From the NCBI GenBank assembly GCA_003427395.1, contig BFEA01000011.1, positions 4,628,621 to 4,692,620 on the forward strand: DNA of 64,000 nt, given 5' to 3'. The notes below the pieces were generated by a model. That model did not search any database and was not told where the DNA came from. It saw nothing but the letters and a program-made list of their open reading frames with translations. Source of the DNA: Chara braunii (taxonomy: Eukaryota; Streptophyta; Charophyceae; Charales; Characeae). Shown here piece after piece: positions 31,858 through 41,879 of the stretch. Made by a program: the position numbers and the translations under genes. Positions within the stretch are counted from its first letter, which is position 1. Each line of letters begins with the position of its first letter.

Positions 31858-32205
31858 TGCTGCTTCGTTCCATTTTTTTAGTTAGAACGAAGATCCAGGC
31901 GCAGGTATTCTTCAACTTCATTGTTATCAACTGAGCCCCGTGAACGTTGTTGGGGGAGGGCAGGGGATGGAGCAAAAAGCGCCTGGCAATAGAGCTCTTC
32001 CCAATGCACAATGTAAGGCCTAGGAGTAATCGCAGCAAAGCCATCAGTATTTTTATCGGCCTCAGATCCATCTGTGGCTACGCATCCTATTGAACCGGCA
32101 CCCTTGGCCTCACTAGCCAAGCATCATAACTACTGCTATCATCGGGACATGTACAAAAGTGGAACAGGGAATGATACCAGCCCACCTCTGTCGGCTGCAG
32201 CCTCA

Positions 32206-32208
<3 letters not shown>

Positions 32209-32271
<63 letters not shown>

Positions 32272-32306
32272 NNNNNNNNNNNNNNNNNNNNNNNNNNNNN
32301 NNNNNN

Positions 32307-32399
<93 letters not shown>
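32209..32399. repeat. (CT)n-(CA)n compound microsatellite with assembly gap
   Basis: CT repeat 32209-32353 interrupted by a 35-base N gap (32272-32306), followed directly by (CA)n and CGCACGCA units. Confidence 0.9.
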
Positions 32400-32401
<2 letters not shown>

Positions 32402-32526
32402 GCGCACGCACGCACGCACGCATGCATGCAAGGTTGGTGCACGTAAAGTCGACCACTTTATCAGGGGTATGGCTAACTCTGGGCGATGTGGTAAGTCCTT
32501 AATACATCAGTCAAATGAATCCTGGG

Positions 32527-32584
32527 CAGACTGTCGGGGTTCCAACCTCCTGATGAGCCGGTGAATTTCCGACGAAACAGTCTG
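32527..32584 (+). ncRNA. Hammerhead ribozyme, type III, GUC cleavage site
   Basis: Stem III is CAGACTGT (32527-32534) paired with ACAGTCTG (32577-32584), 8 bp. The cleavage triplet is GTC with the scissile bond after C32535. Stem I is GGGG/CCTC with loop TTCCAA (32536-32549). The core CTGATGA (32550-32556) is followed by stem II GCCGG/CCGAC with loop TGAATTT, and the core GAAA (32574-32577) follows. There is one C-A mismatch in stem II. All invariant core positions are present. The open ends at stem III match the class found in plant retrozymes. Confidence 0.9.
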
Positions 32585-32623
32585 GCACAGTCATGCTTTT
32601 TTGAGTGTATAACGAATATGACA

Positions 32624-32624
<1 letters not shown>

Positions 32625-32698
<74 letters not shown>
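32625..32698. repeat. (CA)n microsatellite
   Basis: About 37 CA units, 40 bp downstream of the hammerhead. Confidence 0.9.
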
Positions 32699-32699
<1 letters not shown>

Positions 32700-32700
<1 letters not shown>

Positions 32701-33197
32701 CATGCGCACACAGGCACGCACACACGCACACACTGTGGCACACACGCACAACACCAGTCTAAACATGACATTTCTTGCACAGTACCTCCCAACCCAGCAC
32801 ATGACCCTCGTCCACCAATGGGGTCTACCCCCAACGGGCATAACATTCCTGGGGCGAAGTTCCACTAGCAGGGGTTTAGACTCGGTGTCCAGTACGAACC
32901 GGTTCCTGGCACAGATCTGAACATCTCACGGCCCCACTGTGGCCACGTTGGAAGTTCCCTTCGGCTACCGGTAGTGGGACTTAGCCCCCGGTATGATTTC
33001 CAGGCTGGTTACCGGGCTGAGTACTGGTCAGTGGTTTTCTCGTCCTCGTACCCATGGGTGACTGGGCACGGAATCGGACCCGCACCCTTCGCGTCAAGAG
33101 CCAAGCATGACGCTGTGTAACAAAGTGGAACCATATCGGTCATGGTATCCACCCCACCCCACCCCATACCCCCACCCCAGAAGTGAGTTGGCTTCTC
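32700..33197. other. No gene seen
   Basis: Unique sequence. Confidence 0.4.
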
Positions 33198-33309
33198 TAC
33201 CATCTCCACCCGAATAAGAACGCCCGGTCATTGTAGCCGTATGGGGAGCAATATCGGTCTAGATACAGATGTAATGACCGGGCGTTCTATTTGGGTCCTG
33301 AAGACGGTA
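33198..33309. mobile_element. 112-bp TACCGTCTTC-family MITE
   Basis: TACCATCTCCACCCGAATAA through GAACGCCCGGTCATT mirrors AATGACCGGGCGTTCTATTT through GAAGACGGTA; TA at both edges. Confidence 0.75.
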
Positions 33310-33571
33310 GACAGAGGTCTACTGTGACTCTCAAGGTACCCTGCCGTGGCACGTCAACGCCTGTGTCTGAGCGACGGCTTAGAAAGATGGGAGAAGAGCG
33401 GGGCGCAACAAAACCTGCCGCTGTGATGCGGAAGTGGGAGGGAGAGGGAGAGAGGGAGAGAGGGAGAGAGGGACATGGACAAAGGGCGCGCGGGAACGAG
33501 ATAAGCGGAACAGTGGTACTCAATTGATAAGACTGATCAGATGAGCCAACGAGGGTGCTTCTATGCGAAGG

Positions 33572-33688
<117 letters not shown>

Positions 33689-33701
33689 ACGTCCGTGGTC
33701 T

Positions 33702-34423
33702 GAAACAATTGTTAGCAGAAAAGAGCTTTCAACCAGCCGACTGACGTTGCCTTGCTGACTGATAGAAGAGAGAGTGAGAGAGTTACAGTTAGGAGCGAGG
33801 GAAGGAGGGAGGGACGACGAGAAGCCGCGCGCTTGATGGAGAGTAAGGAGAGAGTACGGGACCCGTCCTTCGAGACATCCGTTAAAATTGGAACGATACA
33901 GAGACCCTAGACAAGATTAGCATCGTCCCTGCGCAAGGATGACACGCATGAATCGAGAGAGTACTAGAGAGTACTAGACCCCAAGAACGATCTACTCGTA
34001 GAGATGACTTCGGTTTTCGTCGGTTGTGGAAAAGAGAGGATCATCGGTTCACCAGCCAAGTTGAGCGCACTTCTATTCTCCGAAAACGGTCTGTGACAAC
34101 AAACGAAAGGAAGAAAGAAGAACACAAATCGATGCAAGAAAAAATCGATGCAAGAAACTCCGGAGTAGAAATTTCTTATGTTTGTGCGTTTATTTAAAAA
34201 AAAAAAAAAAAAAGGGCACTGCAGGTGGTCTCCCACCAGCGTCCACCGTTGAGACATACATCGTGGCTTTCTCGAAGCAGCTGGTGATCCGTCCGCCATA
34301 GCTGGATGAAGAAAGAAAGCTATGGCTGAACGAGGAGAAGAGAGGAGCGAGACAAGGAGAGACTGGCCAAATGAGGAAGGAAGGACGGGGGAGGCGACTA
34401 CGTAGCCCGCTCGAGCGTTTGTT
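33702..34423 (+). repeat. 0.7-kb duplicated block containing U6, copy 2
   Basis: Direct repeat of 31193-31857. It differs by an A run near 34196-34213 and small duplications (GAGAGTACTA; AAATCGATGCAAGAA). Confidence 0.85.
33859..33973 (+). ncRNA. U6 snRNA-like sequence in duplicated block 2
   Basis: As copy 1, but with CCCTAGACA inserted after ACAGAGA and a GAGAGTACTA duplication at the 3' end. GCGCAAGGATGACACGCATG and AATCGAGAGA are retained. Probable pseudogene. Confidence 0.75.
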
Positions 34424-34685
34424 GCTCAGTACAGATACACTAGTAGCACTCTCTGTGTGTCTACATAGCACGGACTCTACCTTGGGGGGGACCACCACAG
34501 AGGAGCCAGCAAAAGGGGTCAGGGAAATGCGTAAGGAGTGAAGGTGAGAAGAGGGAAAAGGGGAGAAGTTGATGGGAGAGTAGGGTGGTTTTCTGAAGGG
34601 GGAAAAGGTGCAGGAGAGAGTGGATTTGAGAAGACAAAAGAAGAAGAAGAATAGTCTGAAGGAGCGGCCTGCTAACCTCTCTCAC

Positions 34686-34943
34686 GTGCTGCATCCTCTT
34701 CATCCTTAAGAAACGAAGGAAGCCTAACACCTGCAGCTCGTGGTCGCTTATCTCTTGTTCATTTTGGCTTATTGATGTCGCCGATCTAGCTGTAGAGGCT
34801 GCTGCCATCATGTTCATAGATCCTACTTCATCTGTTCCGCCCGAAAAAGATGAGAGAGAATTCGCCATGGAGGCCGCCATAGCTGCCAACTGACTGAAGC
34901 TTGCTTCCGAGACTGGTGCAGCGCGACGCCGCAGGCACAACAC
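34686..34943 (-). CDS. Possible first coding exon, unknown protein
   Basis: The minus strand opens with MLCLRRRAAPVSEASFSQLA and continues MAASMANSLSSFSGGTDEVG and ISDHELQVLGFLRFLRMKRM, ending at a GTGAGAG donor-like site. Small residues and the helical, charged end look protein-like, with no homopolymer bias. No second exon was identified, and no family is recognised. Confidence 0.3.
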
Positions 34944-35033
34944 TTAAGCAGATACTGATCCTCCCCGCTCCAGTTCTCAGTCTATCAGGAGTCTGGAGAG
35001 CCACCCACCTCACACCTGTCAATTGCGGCCACC

Positions 35034-35185
35034 TACCCTCTTCCCCCGACTAGAACGTACGGTCATTATATCCGTATTTGGCCCAACTTTCAGTCCAGAT
35101 GCGGCGACAATGACCGCACCTTCTATTCGGGGTACGACGGTACAGCTATACCCACCGTACGTTCTATCGGGGGAAAGATTGTAGT
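35034..35185. mobile_element. TACCGTCTTC-family MITE plus an adjoining fragment
   Basis: The element at 35034-35142 begins TACCCTCTTCCCCCGA and ends TCGGGGTACGACGGTA. A partial right arm (CCGTACGTTCTATCGGGGGA) follows to 35185, suggesting insertion next to, or duplication of, a family end. Confidence 0.65.
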
Positions 35186-35425
35186 AGAACTGTTACGTCA
35201 TGGCCAAATGAAAATGACCACACGATTCTCTGTCCTTCTTGTGCAATCCAATGGTAGTGGGAATCGGTAACTTAAAGGCCTTAGGGGGGTCCTTAGGGTG
35301 GTCATTAGGGGGGTCATTAGGGGAGTCATTAGGGGGTTCCTTTCCCCGGATAGAGGGGGGTTGTTGGAACTTGAGGAGGGAAGGACTGTGTGTGCGCTAA
35401 TTGTCTATGCAGCGGGAGGTTGACG

Positions 35426-35463
<38 letters not shown>
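35426..35463. repeat. (ATC)n microsatellite
   Basis: About 13 ATC units. Confidence 0.9.
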
Positions 35464-35550
35464 GCCACCACAGTTGTGTGATTTGCCAGGTGCTAGACCT
35501 TTTATGTCCGGCTCAGCCCAGTATTCCAACGCAGCCCATCATATATATAA

Positions 35551-35973
35551 CAGAGACACAAACAAGAAGCGACAGACAGGGAAACAAGCAGATGCACAGA
35601 CACTTTCTGCATGACGAGTTGGTGACAATCCGACGACATAGTCGTTCGTAGGGTCATTTTTGTTGTTGTGTCGTTTATGAGATAAGCAACGAACGACGAC
35701 GTGACGTAGCTCAACCGCATGCATGCGATGGTGATCGAATACTCACAGAGCTCAAACAAATGTATGTAAGTAGTGTTAACCACTGATAGAGCGAAGCACG
35801 TAACACACACTGGGATGAACCGGACATAAAAGGTCTCACATCTCATAAATGACACAACAACAAAAATGACCCTACGAACGACTATGTCGTCGGATTGTCA
35901 CCAACTCATCATGCAGAAAGTGTGTGTACATCTGCTTGTTTCCCTGTCTGTTGCTTCTTGTTTGTGTGTCTGT
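35551..35973. mobile_element. Long inverted repeat, 132-bp arms
   Basis: The left arm 35551-35682 and right arm 35841-35973 are about 95 percent identical in inverted orientation, spaced by 158 bp. CTTTTATGTCCGG just outside the left arm is itself mirrored by CCGGACATAAAAGG in the spacer, so the inversion is layered. Related sequence recurs at 39715-39885. Confidence 0.75.
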
Positions 35974-35979
35974 GTGTGC

Positions 35980-36245
35980 TCGCGTGCGTCTGTGCGCTGG
36001 TGCTCTTAGAACCTAACCTTCGTGCATACATGTGAGAACACTGCGTGTGTGTGCGTACCCGCGTGCGTAGGTGCGTACGTACGACCGATTTTCACAACCC
36101 CACGTACACCCACCCATAGTAAGCTTGATAATGCCTAAGGGACCCACGCTCGGATCTACCAGCTTGATAATGTCTAAGGGGCCCACGCTCGGATCTACCA
36201 GCTTGGAGGTGGCTGCCCGCATCAGAAAAGGCTGAGAAGGAAAAG
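35980..36245. other. No gene seen; short tandem duplication
   Basis: CAGCTTGATAATGTCTAAGG followed by GGCCCACGCTCGGATCTAC is present twice near 36120-36200. Confidence 0.5.
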
Positions 36246-36249
36246 TTCA

Positions 36250-36638
36250 ATTGGCCCAGCTATCCGCCTTGGCCCAGCTATCCGCCGCGGGTCTTTGCAC
36301 GCCGCCACCTGCGCTCTTGGGGGCACCTTTGCACGCTGCCACCTGCGCACTTCGGGGTACCGGACCACAAAGGCTGGAGGCGCCACCAGCCAAAACAGAA
36401 AGAAAAACAGTGCGCTGGCGGTTCGGCGAAACTTGGCGCGCAGGAAGTTACCTGCGCGCTTTGGGGTACCTTTGCACGCTGCCACCTGCGCGCTTCGGGG
36501 TACCGGACCACAAAGGCTAGAGGCGCCAGCCAAAACAAAAAGAAAAACGGTGCGCTGGCGGTTCGGCGAAACTTGGAGCACAGGAAGTTTCGAGGCTCGG
36601 CATTGATAGTGATGGACCAAGTACTGGTTGGTTTAACC
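36250..36638. mobile_element. TTAAACC-family MITE with internal duplication
   Basis: GGCCCAGCTATCCGCC occurs twice at the left, and the GC-rich interior (CTTCGGGGTACCGGACCACA through TTCGGCGAAACTTGGCGC) is duplicated. The right end AAGTACTGGTTGGTTTAA matches the complete copy at 24919-25127. It is about 390 bp instead of 209. Confidence 0.7.
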
Positions 36639-36768
36639 GGGCCATGGAAGCCAAGAGGGAAAGGGGCGCCCTTGATAAATTTCGTAGGCAGCCCGTTTTT
36701 CGTTTTGGGCCCTCTTTCTTGCCAGCGGCCGATATATGGGAAAGGTACTGGTAGTTTAAAGGCACGAG
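36636..36768. mobile_element. Second TTAAACC-family subtype, abutting the first
   Basis: Ends in GATATATGGGAAAGGTACTG plus GTAGTTTAA, the subtype seen complete at 40882-41032. It shares the GGTTTAA border with the preceding element, as if one inserted at the end of the other. Confidence 0.55.
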
Positions 36769-37139
36769 ATTGAAACAGCCTGGAGGTTGGGGGAAGGGTA
36801 AAAGCCCCTCCCTCCCCTCAGCTCCCCAATTTTGGTTTTGCTCATGTTTGTCAACGTTACATGAGACTGAAGGAAGGGGCAGCAGCTTGAATTTGCATAC
36901 ACGTGAGCTAGCTTCTCGCCGCGAGCTAGCTTCTCGCCACGAGCTAGCTTCTCGCCTGCCTGCTTTGCGCTAACTTCTTTCTTCACTCCTTTTCCTCCTC
37001 CATGCAAACTCTTTCTTCCCTCTACTGGTGTGAGTCCGTCGTAATTTTCATCCTTTTGAAGCCTCGCCCATCCGGCGCCCGAGAGGTCCAGGGCATACAT
37101 GGCTAGTGTAGCGCTATCCGCTAAGATGTGTTGCACTCT

Positions 37140-37860
37140 GAAGTAGGTAAAAAAAGAAGAAGAAAATGAAATATTCACTTTACTAAGAAATAGATTATAT
37201 TGTATAAGAAATATATATATCGTCAAATAGATATATATGTATATATGTCTTTACTCATTTATAACTACCTTTTTAACCCCAAAAAAACGTATGTACCTTG
37301 TATACGAAATTACGAATACAACGTATGTACGTTATAGAACGAGTTTTAGGGTACAACTTTTCAGAAGGTTGTAGTACCGCCATTGTTTTTATTTTTATCT
37401 CAAATTTGGTTGGGAATTTCGTCAAGACCCTCAGACAAAAGTTGGTTGCATTGCAATGTTGTACAACATATGTTTTTTTCGGACTTTTTACTGAAGTTTT
37501 TTCTTTTAATCGAAACTTTGAAAAAAACAGTAAAAAACATTTTCATCCTCGTTTTTATTTTTTTCTCGAATTTTCTCGTGAATTTCGATAAGACCTTCTG
37601 GCAAACGTTGTTTGTATTGCATTTTTGTATAACATTTTTTTTTTTTTTGGATTTTTTTAATTAGTTTTGAAAAATCGAAGTTCCAAAATTTTTGAATACA
37701 ACATATGTACGTTGTATTCGAATACAACGTACGTACGTTATATTCGAACGTACGTTCTATTCGGGGAAAAACAAGCGATTTCTGAAAACCCGGTTTCCAA
37801 AGGTAATTCGAATAGAACGTACGTAAGTTTTTTTTTTGTTAAGAAGGTAGTATAAGTTTT
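37140..37860. repeat. AT-rich repeat block with two copies of the conserved module
   Basis: Two direct copies of the module (AAATTTGGTTGGGAATTTCG at 37401 and AATTTTCTCGTGAATTTCGA near 37569), each followed by a GACC...CAAA-GTTG and ATAACAT-type sequence. They are flanked by many CGTACGTT / GAATACAACGTA palindromic bits related to the TACCGTCTTC family. Confidence 0.5.
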
Positions 37861-37933
37861 TTCAAGCTTGTGATATCAAAAATTGTTTTTCGTGCACGCA
37901 TCTTAAGTTTTATCGATAGTCACTTTTGTTCTC

Positions 37934-38314
37934 CTAAATTGATTTTGTATATGACTTTATTTTCTCTAGAGAGTTACAATGATCTATAATTAAAGGTACT
38001 TCTTGTTTGTTCTCTGTAAAATATTTGTTTGGACGAGGAGTACCAAATACATCATATGCTAAACCAGTAAGCTCTCGATCAAAAACCTGTCTCTTATACA
38101 CATCTAGATGTGTATAAGAGACAGACTTTATTTTCTCTAGAGAGTTACAATGATCTATAATTAAAGGTACTTCTTGTTTGTTCTCTGTAAAATATTTGTT
38201 TGGACGAGGAGTACCAAATACATCATATGATAAACCAGTAAGCTCTCGATCAAAAACACACTTGAACAAATGACTGCGAAAATAGCGATCGTTATGAAAT
38301 CTTTTGAAATTCAA
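37934..38314 (-). pseudogene. Unknown ORF, organelle-like, artificially duplicated
   Basis: The minus-strand frame encodes [16 protein letters not shown], then a 46-residue segment ending NSLEKIKS that occurs twice. The two copies are joined by translated transposase adapter ([11 protein letters not shown]), so the ORF is an assembly artefact and the true gene must be shorter. I do not recognise the family. Its neighbour is mitochondrial LSU rRNA. Confidence 0.5.
37954..38257. other. Direct repeat around an exact Nextera mate-pair junction
   Basis: The 38-bp sequence at 38087-38124 is CTGTCTCTTATACACATCT followed by its exact reverse complement, the Tn5 mosaic-end junction adapter of mate-pair libraries. 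Identical 133-bp sequences (one mismatch) flank it on both sides (37954-38086 and 38125-38257). This is a laboratory sequence, not biology. Confidence 0.97.
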
Positions 38315-38379
38315 AGAGACTCAAACGACGCCTTCGGCGCCTTCGGTCGGGGACCCGGCTCTTGCGAGCCCTTTGGCAC

Positions 38380-38625
38380 GCGTCCCCGGGTTTTGGGGTA
38401 GTAAATGGTTAGATCACCCGCGTTCGTTCAGGTCCATAGACAATGACAATAGCCTTAAAAAGACTTGCTTTCGCTATGGCTCCGGTGGATAATTTCCCTT
38501 AACCAAGCCACTGCCTATGAGTCGCCGGCTCATTCTTCAACAAGCACGCGGTCAAAGATACAATTCTCCTCCCACTGCTTGAAGGCCTACGGGCTACGGT
38601 TTCATGTTTTCTTTCACTCCCCTAT

Positions 38626-38658
<33 letters not shown>

Positions 38659-38747
38659 TTTCGCTATCGGTTACCCAGGAGTATTTAGCCTTACGAGGTG
38701 GTCCTTGCAAATTCACTTAGGATTTCCCGTGTCCCATGCATGATCAT
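38380..38747 (-). rRNA. Mitochondrial-type LSU rRNA fragment
   Basis: The minus strand contains conserved LSU blocks: GGTACCGTGAGG-type sequence seen here as CCTTTCCCTCACGGTACT on the plus strand, TATCGGTTACCCAGGAGTAT followed by TTAGCCTTACGAGGTGGTCC, and AAGCCACTGCCTATGAGTCG. It corresponds roughly to positions 250-560 of bacterial 23S. The match is closer to plant mitochondrial 26S than to cytosolic 28S. It ends abruptly at 38747, so it is a fragment. Confidence 0.85.
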
Positions 38748-38957
38748 ATTTGTATTAATTTGAGAATATCCTCGAAGATAGAGCTTGACGATAAAGTGAA
38801 ATTCTTGTCTACACTTATCAATCTTGGAAAAAACAATATTACAATGGAAGCACCTATCTCTGATATAATAAAAGACCTGAGTAGATCTGGATTTTGTGAT
38901 CAAGCGGGTAAAAGTTCAGTTCCGCAATCTATACTTTCTCAAATTGTTTTTTCTTAA
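38748..38957 (+). other. Unknown AT-rich ORF beside LSU rRNA
   Basis: The open frame encodes HICINLRISSKIELDDKVKF, then ITMEAPISDIIKDLSRSGFC and SSVPQSILSQIVFS before a stop. The Ile/Lys/Ser-rich composition resembles an organelle or plasmid ORF more than its nuclear neighbours. Family not recognised. The start lies inside or at the edge of the rRNA fragment, so the 5' end is missing. Confidence 0.4.
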
Positions 38958-38959
38958 GC

Positions 38960-39714
38960 ACTAAAAAGACATGAGCTAAAATCACAGAAATAAAGAAAAG
39001 AATCAATCCTTCACTGTTATGAGCGGTGCGTTTGAACCAATTCGGGCCCAACTGTATTGTCACCACCCAATCTATTTGGCGGATGTGGAACCTCACCACT
39101 ACTGTGGCGCTATTCTTAGAGACGTGTTGCACTTTATTGCCCCTCACTGGAATCAGGCCCAATTGTATTGTCACCACTCAATGGTCTCAGTCTACTTGGC
39201 GGATGTGCGAACCTTTCCTCAGGTGTCTCCCAACGAAGAAGGATTGTATCCTTCATTCATTAAATTTAGTTCAATTTCCTTCAGATTTGTCGATTGTGTT
39301 TTGAGTTGTTGCACTTTTCAATTCCCCACCCGGACATTCCACAGGTCGCCCACTGAAAAGATTCATTGTGTTACCCCCATGGGTACATTAATTTTGCCTT
39401 ATGTATTATATATCATGGGAGCAATAAAATGCGCTTTTGGCAGGATTAAGAGTTTCAGTGTTTCTATTATTATCAATTACAATGTGTGTGATCGGTCTTG
39501 AAGACCGGAAAATTGGCCAAGCGGCCAAATTCCACAAAATACGCTCTGTGCAAAGAGCAAAATAATTCAAACGCAGTTTACCCTCCTCACTCAGGATTCG
39601 ATGATTGTCAGACAAGTGCTACCTGCACACCTCATGCCATTAGGCGGGGACCTGGCATTTGTTTGGCCCGATTTCCATCGTCCTTCCCTCCTGCCCCCAC
39701 TCCCGACTGTTTGT
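38960..39714. other. Probably organelle-derived sequence, no gene assigned
   Basis: A tandem pair of about 115 bp (GGGCCCAACTGTATTGTCAC and GGCCCAATTGTATTGTCACC blocks, each followed by TTGGCGGATGTG) lies at about 39040-39210. The remainder is unique. Confidence 0.4.
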
Positions 39715-39885
39715 TTATGAGTTGTGCGACCTTTTTATGTCCGGTTCAGCCCAGTGTCCGTGTCATACTTAGCTCTATGAGTGGTTAACACTACTTGCAT
39801 ACATTTGGCTGAGTGTTGCGAGTATTCTATCTCCGTTGCATGCATGTGGTTGAGCTCCATTACGTCGTCATTTGTTGCTTACCCT
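39715..39885. repeat. Dispersed repeat related to the fold-back at 35551-35973
   Basis: TTTTTATGTCCGGTTCAGCC, GAGTGGTTAACACTACTTGC and TGGTTGAGCTCCATTACGTC match the inverse of 35690-35838. Confidence 0.6.
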
Positions 39886-40600
39886 TGCTGTTATATACAC
39901 GAGGGGTTGCATCGTAATTTGGATGTATGCCAATGGAATCCAACGGATGTCACTGGCTAGCAATAATCTGATGATGATTTTGAAGATGAACTCTTTGATT
40001 GCATCCCACGGGTCAATTATTCCCAACCCCAACAACTTTGTTCAGTTGGGCTGCCCGATCCCATTACATCTCTTGTGATACATCTATCATCTTCTTAATC
40101 GACCACATCATTGCTAGAATTGCGTTATTGGTGCTGCGGACTCTTCTTACCAACGGCATGTGGAAAACTTTTTATTTTGACCTGTTGTGCATTGTTGTTT
40201 ATACCAGGACTTCCCTATGGTCCTTTGGCGACCCCAAGGATGCCCTACGGTCCTTTGATGACCCCAAGGCTGCCCTATGGTCCTTTGGCGACCCCAAGTC
40301 TGCCCTATGGTCCTTCAGCAAGCCCAAGGCTGTTATTGTCTCAGCCAAAGCACTTTGATTGTTTTTTTTAATGTTGGCTTCAAATTTCCTGCCGGCTCCC
40401 GAGGGAAAGAGAAGTAAGAGAGAAGAGTGGAAGCCCTGAGTCAGAGTGAACGACTTCATCCTTCCGTTCTTAGTGTTTGCATTCATAGTCGCCCAGCCAG
40501 ATTTACACAAACTCGTTTGCATGGGACAGTTATTTCTGTATAACTGCTCTCATATCAGAACACCAGACTTGTTGCTACCTTTTATTTGGGAGGAGAAGAT
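39886..40600. other. No gene seen; 30-bp tandem units
   Basis: CCCTATGGTCCTTTGGCGAC followed by CCCAAGG repeats about five times at 40211-40330. Confidence 0.6.
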
Positions 40601-40627
40601 AGGTTACTTGTCATAGGTGAAAAAGGC

Positions 40628-40770
40628 CCTATGCTTGCAGGGGTCCCCTCTATATAGTCTTAGGAGTAGTGGTAGGAAGGAAGTCCCCTCTATATAGTCT
40701 TAGGAGTAGTGGTAGGAAGGAAGTGAAAGGCGAAAAAGAATTTGAGAGAAGAACATAGTGTAGTTAAAAA
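40628..40770 (+). mobile_element. tRNA-SINE body, 5'-truncated copy
   Basis: CTATGCTTGCAGGGGTCCCC followed by TCTATATAGTCTTAGGAGTAG matches the body at 4617-4716. A 53-bp segment is duplicated in tandem, and the 3' end is A-rich. The tRNA-like head is absent. Confidence 0.65.
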
Positions 40771-40881
40771 AAAAATAAAAAAAATCATGGAACGCATAGT
40801 GATTGTCACGGAGACTGATTAGAAGCATGAGCGAAGAATGTTGCGTTGAACACCTTCTAAGATCGATTGAACGACCGCTTC

Positions 40882-41032
40882 TTAAACCACCAGTACCTTT
40901 CCCATATATCGACCGCGGGCAGTTTCGAAGGCCCGCCGATGAAATTTATCGACTGCGGCCCTTTCCCACTTGGAGTCTAAATATACCGGCGCGACTTTTA
41001 TTTTCAAGCAGGGAAAGGTACTGGTGGTCTAA
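40882..41032. mobile_element. Complete 151-bp MITE, second TTAAACC subtype
   Basis: The left TTAAACCACCAGTACCTTTC plus CC mirrors the right GGGAAAGGTACTGGTGGTCT plus AA. The interior GAAATTTATCGACTGCGGCC and CATATATCGACCGCGGGC distinguish it from the 209-bp subtype, while the outermost 15 bp are shared. Confidence 0.75.
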
Positions 41033-41034
41033 AA

Positions 41035-41776
41035 ATAAGAGTATGGTGGGCAAGGTCCTTCAGGCCTCTTACTTGCAAGTGCCTCACTATGACTGATTGG
41101 CAAGCCGTGTACCACCATGTAAAAGGTCATTCTCAGACTTATTAAGACTAGCCTCCCCGAGCATGCTAGTGGTGTCTGCTCTTATCAGCACCTCTAGCAT
41201 TCACTCGGGTTGTTTCTTAAAAAAAAAAAAAAAAAAAAAAAAAACTTGATAGGTAGGAGGAGGTAACGGAACCCCATACATACCTTCCTATGCTCGGCTC
41301 AAAAGGCTCCGGAGATAGAAACAGTAATAGGGATGTTGATCTTTTTTCCCTTGCGCAGAGATGTGAAGCTTAAGAATCTCAGAGGAAGAAGAAGAGCACA
41401 CTCAACCACAAGGCATAGCCAGTCAGTGAGTGCACAGTGATCACCAGTAAATTGCTCTAAGATGCCCTACTTGGGCAAAGCCCTATCCAGTGATTCCGCT
41501 GAAAAACAAAAACCGTAAGCAATAAGATGATGAACCTTTGCAGTTCCTTGGCTGCAAAAAAAAAAGAAACGAAACGAGAAATGCTTATAGAAGAGGTATA
41601 TAGATGAATAAGAGGAGAATCACCGCGTTAACATATAGCACTTTACAAAGCGAGACATCTCACGGACGGTCACTCCTACGCTACATTTAAGTACGAAGGT
41701 AAGAGATCTGTCTTTGACCATAAATTTTATTTTAGAAATAAATTTATTTTATTTCAGAAAATAAAATTATTTTATT
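41035..41776. other. No gene seen; A run
   Basis: An A run at about 41219-41244 follows GTTGTTTCTTA; otherwise unique sequence. Confidence 0.4.
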
Positions 41777-41879
41777 GCTAGGTTGTTTTATCAGACGTCC
41801 GGGACCCCACTGACCGTCCGGGATGTCCGACCGGACGTCTGGTCGGACGTCGGACCGGACAGGGGATGTCCGACCTAGC
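41777..41879. repeat. GC-rich nested palindromes bounded by GCTAGGT/ACCTAGC
   Basis: Inverted GTCCG/CGGAC units recur about nine times in 85 bp (for example GACCGGACGTCTGGTCGGAC), giving many alternative hairpins. GCTAGGTTG and CGACCTAGC bound it, as if they were the ends of a small element. Confidence 0.55.

Noticed and set aside
38087-38124. A perfect 38-bp palindrome as a natural regulatory site
   Set aside because: It is exactly the Tn5 mosaic-end junction used in mate-pair libraries.
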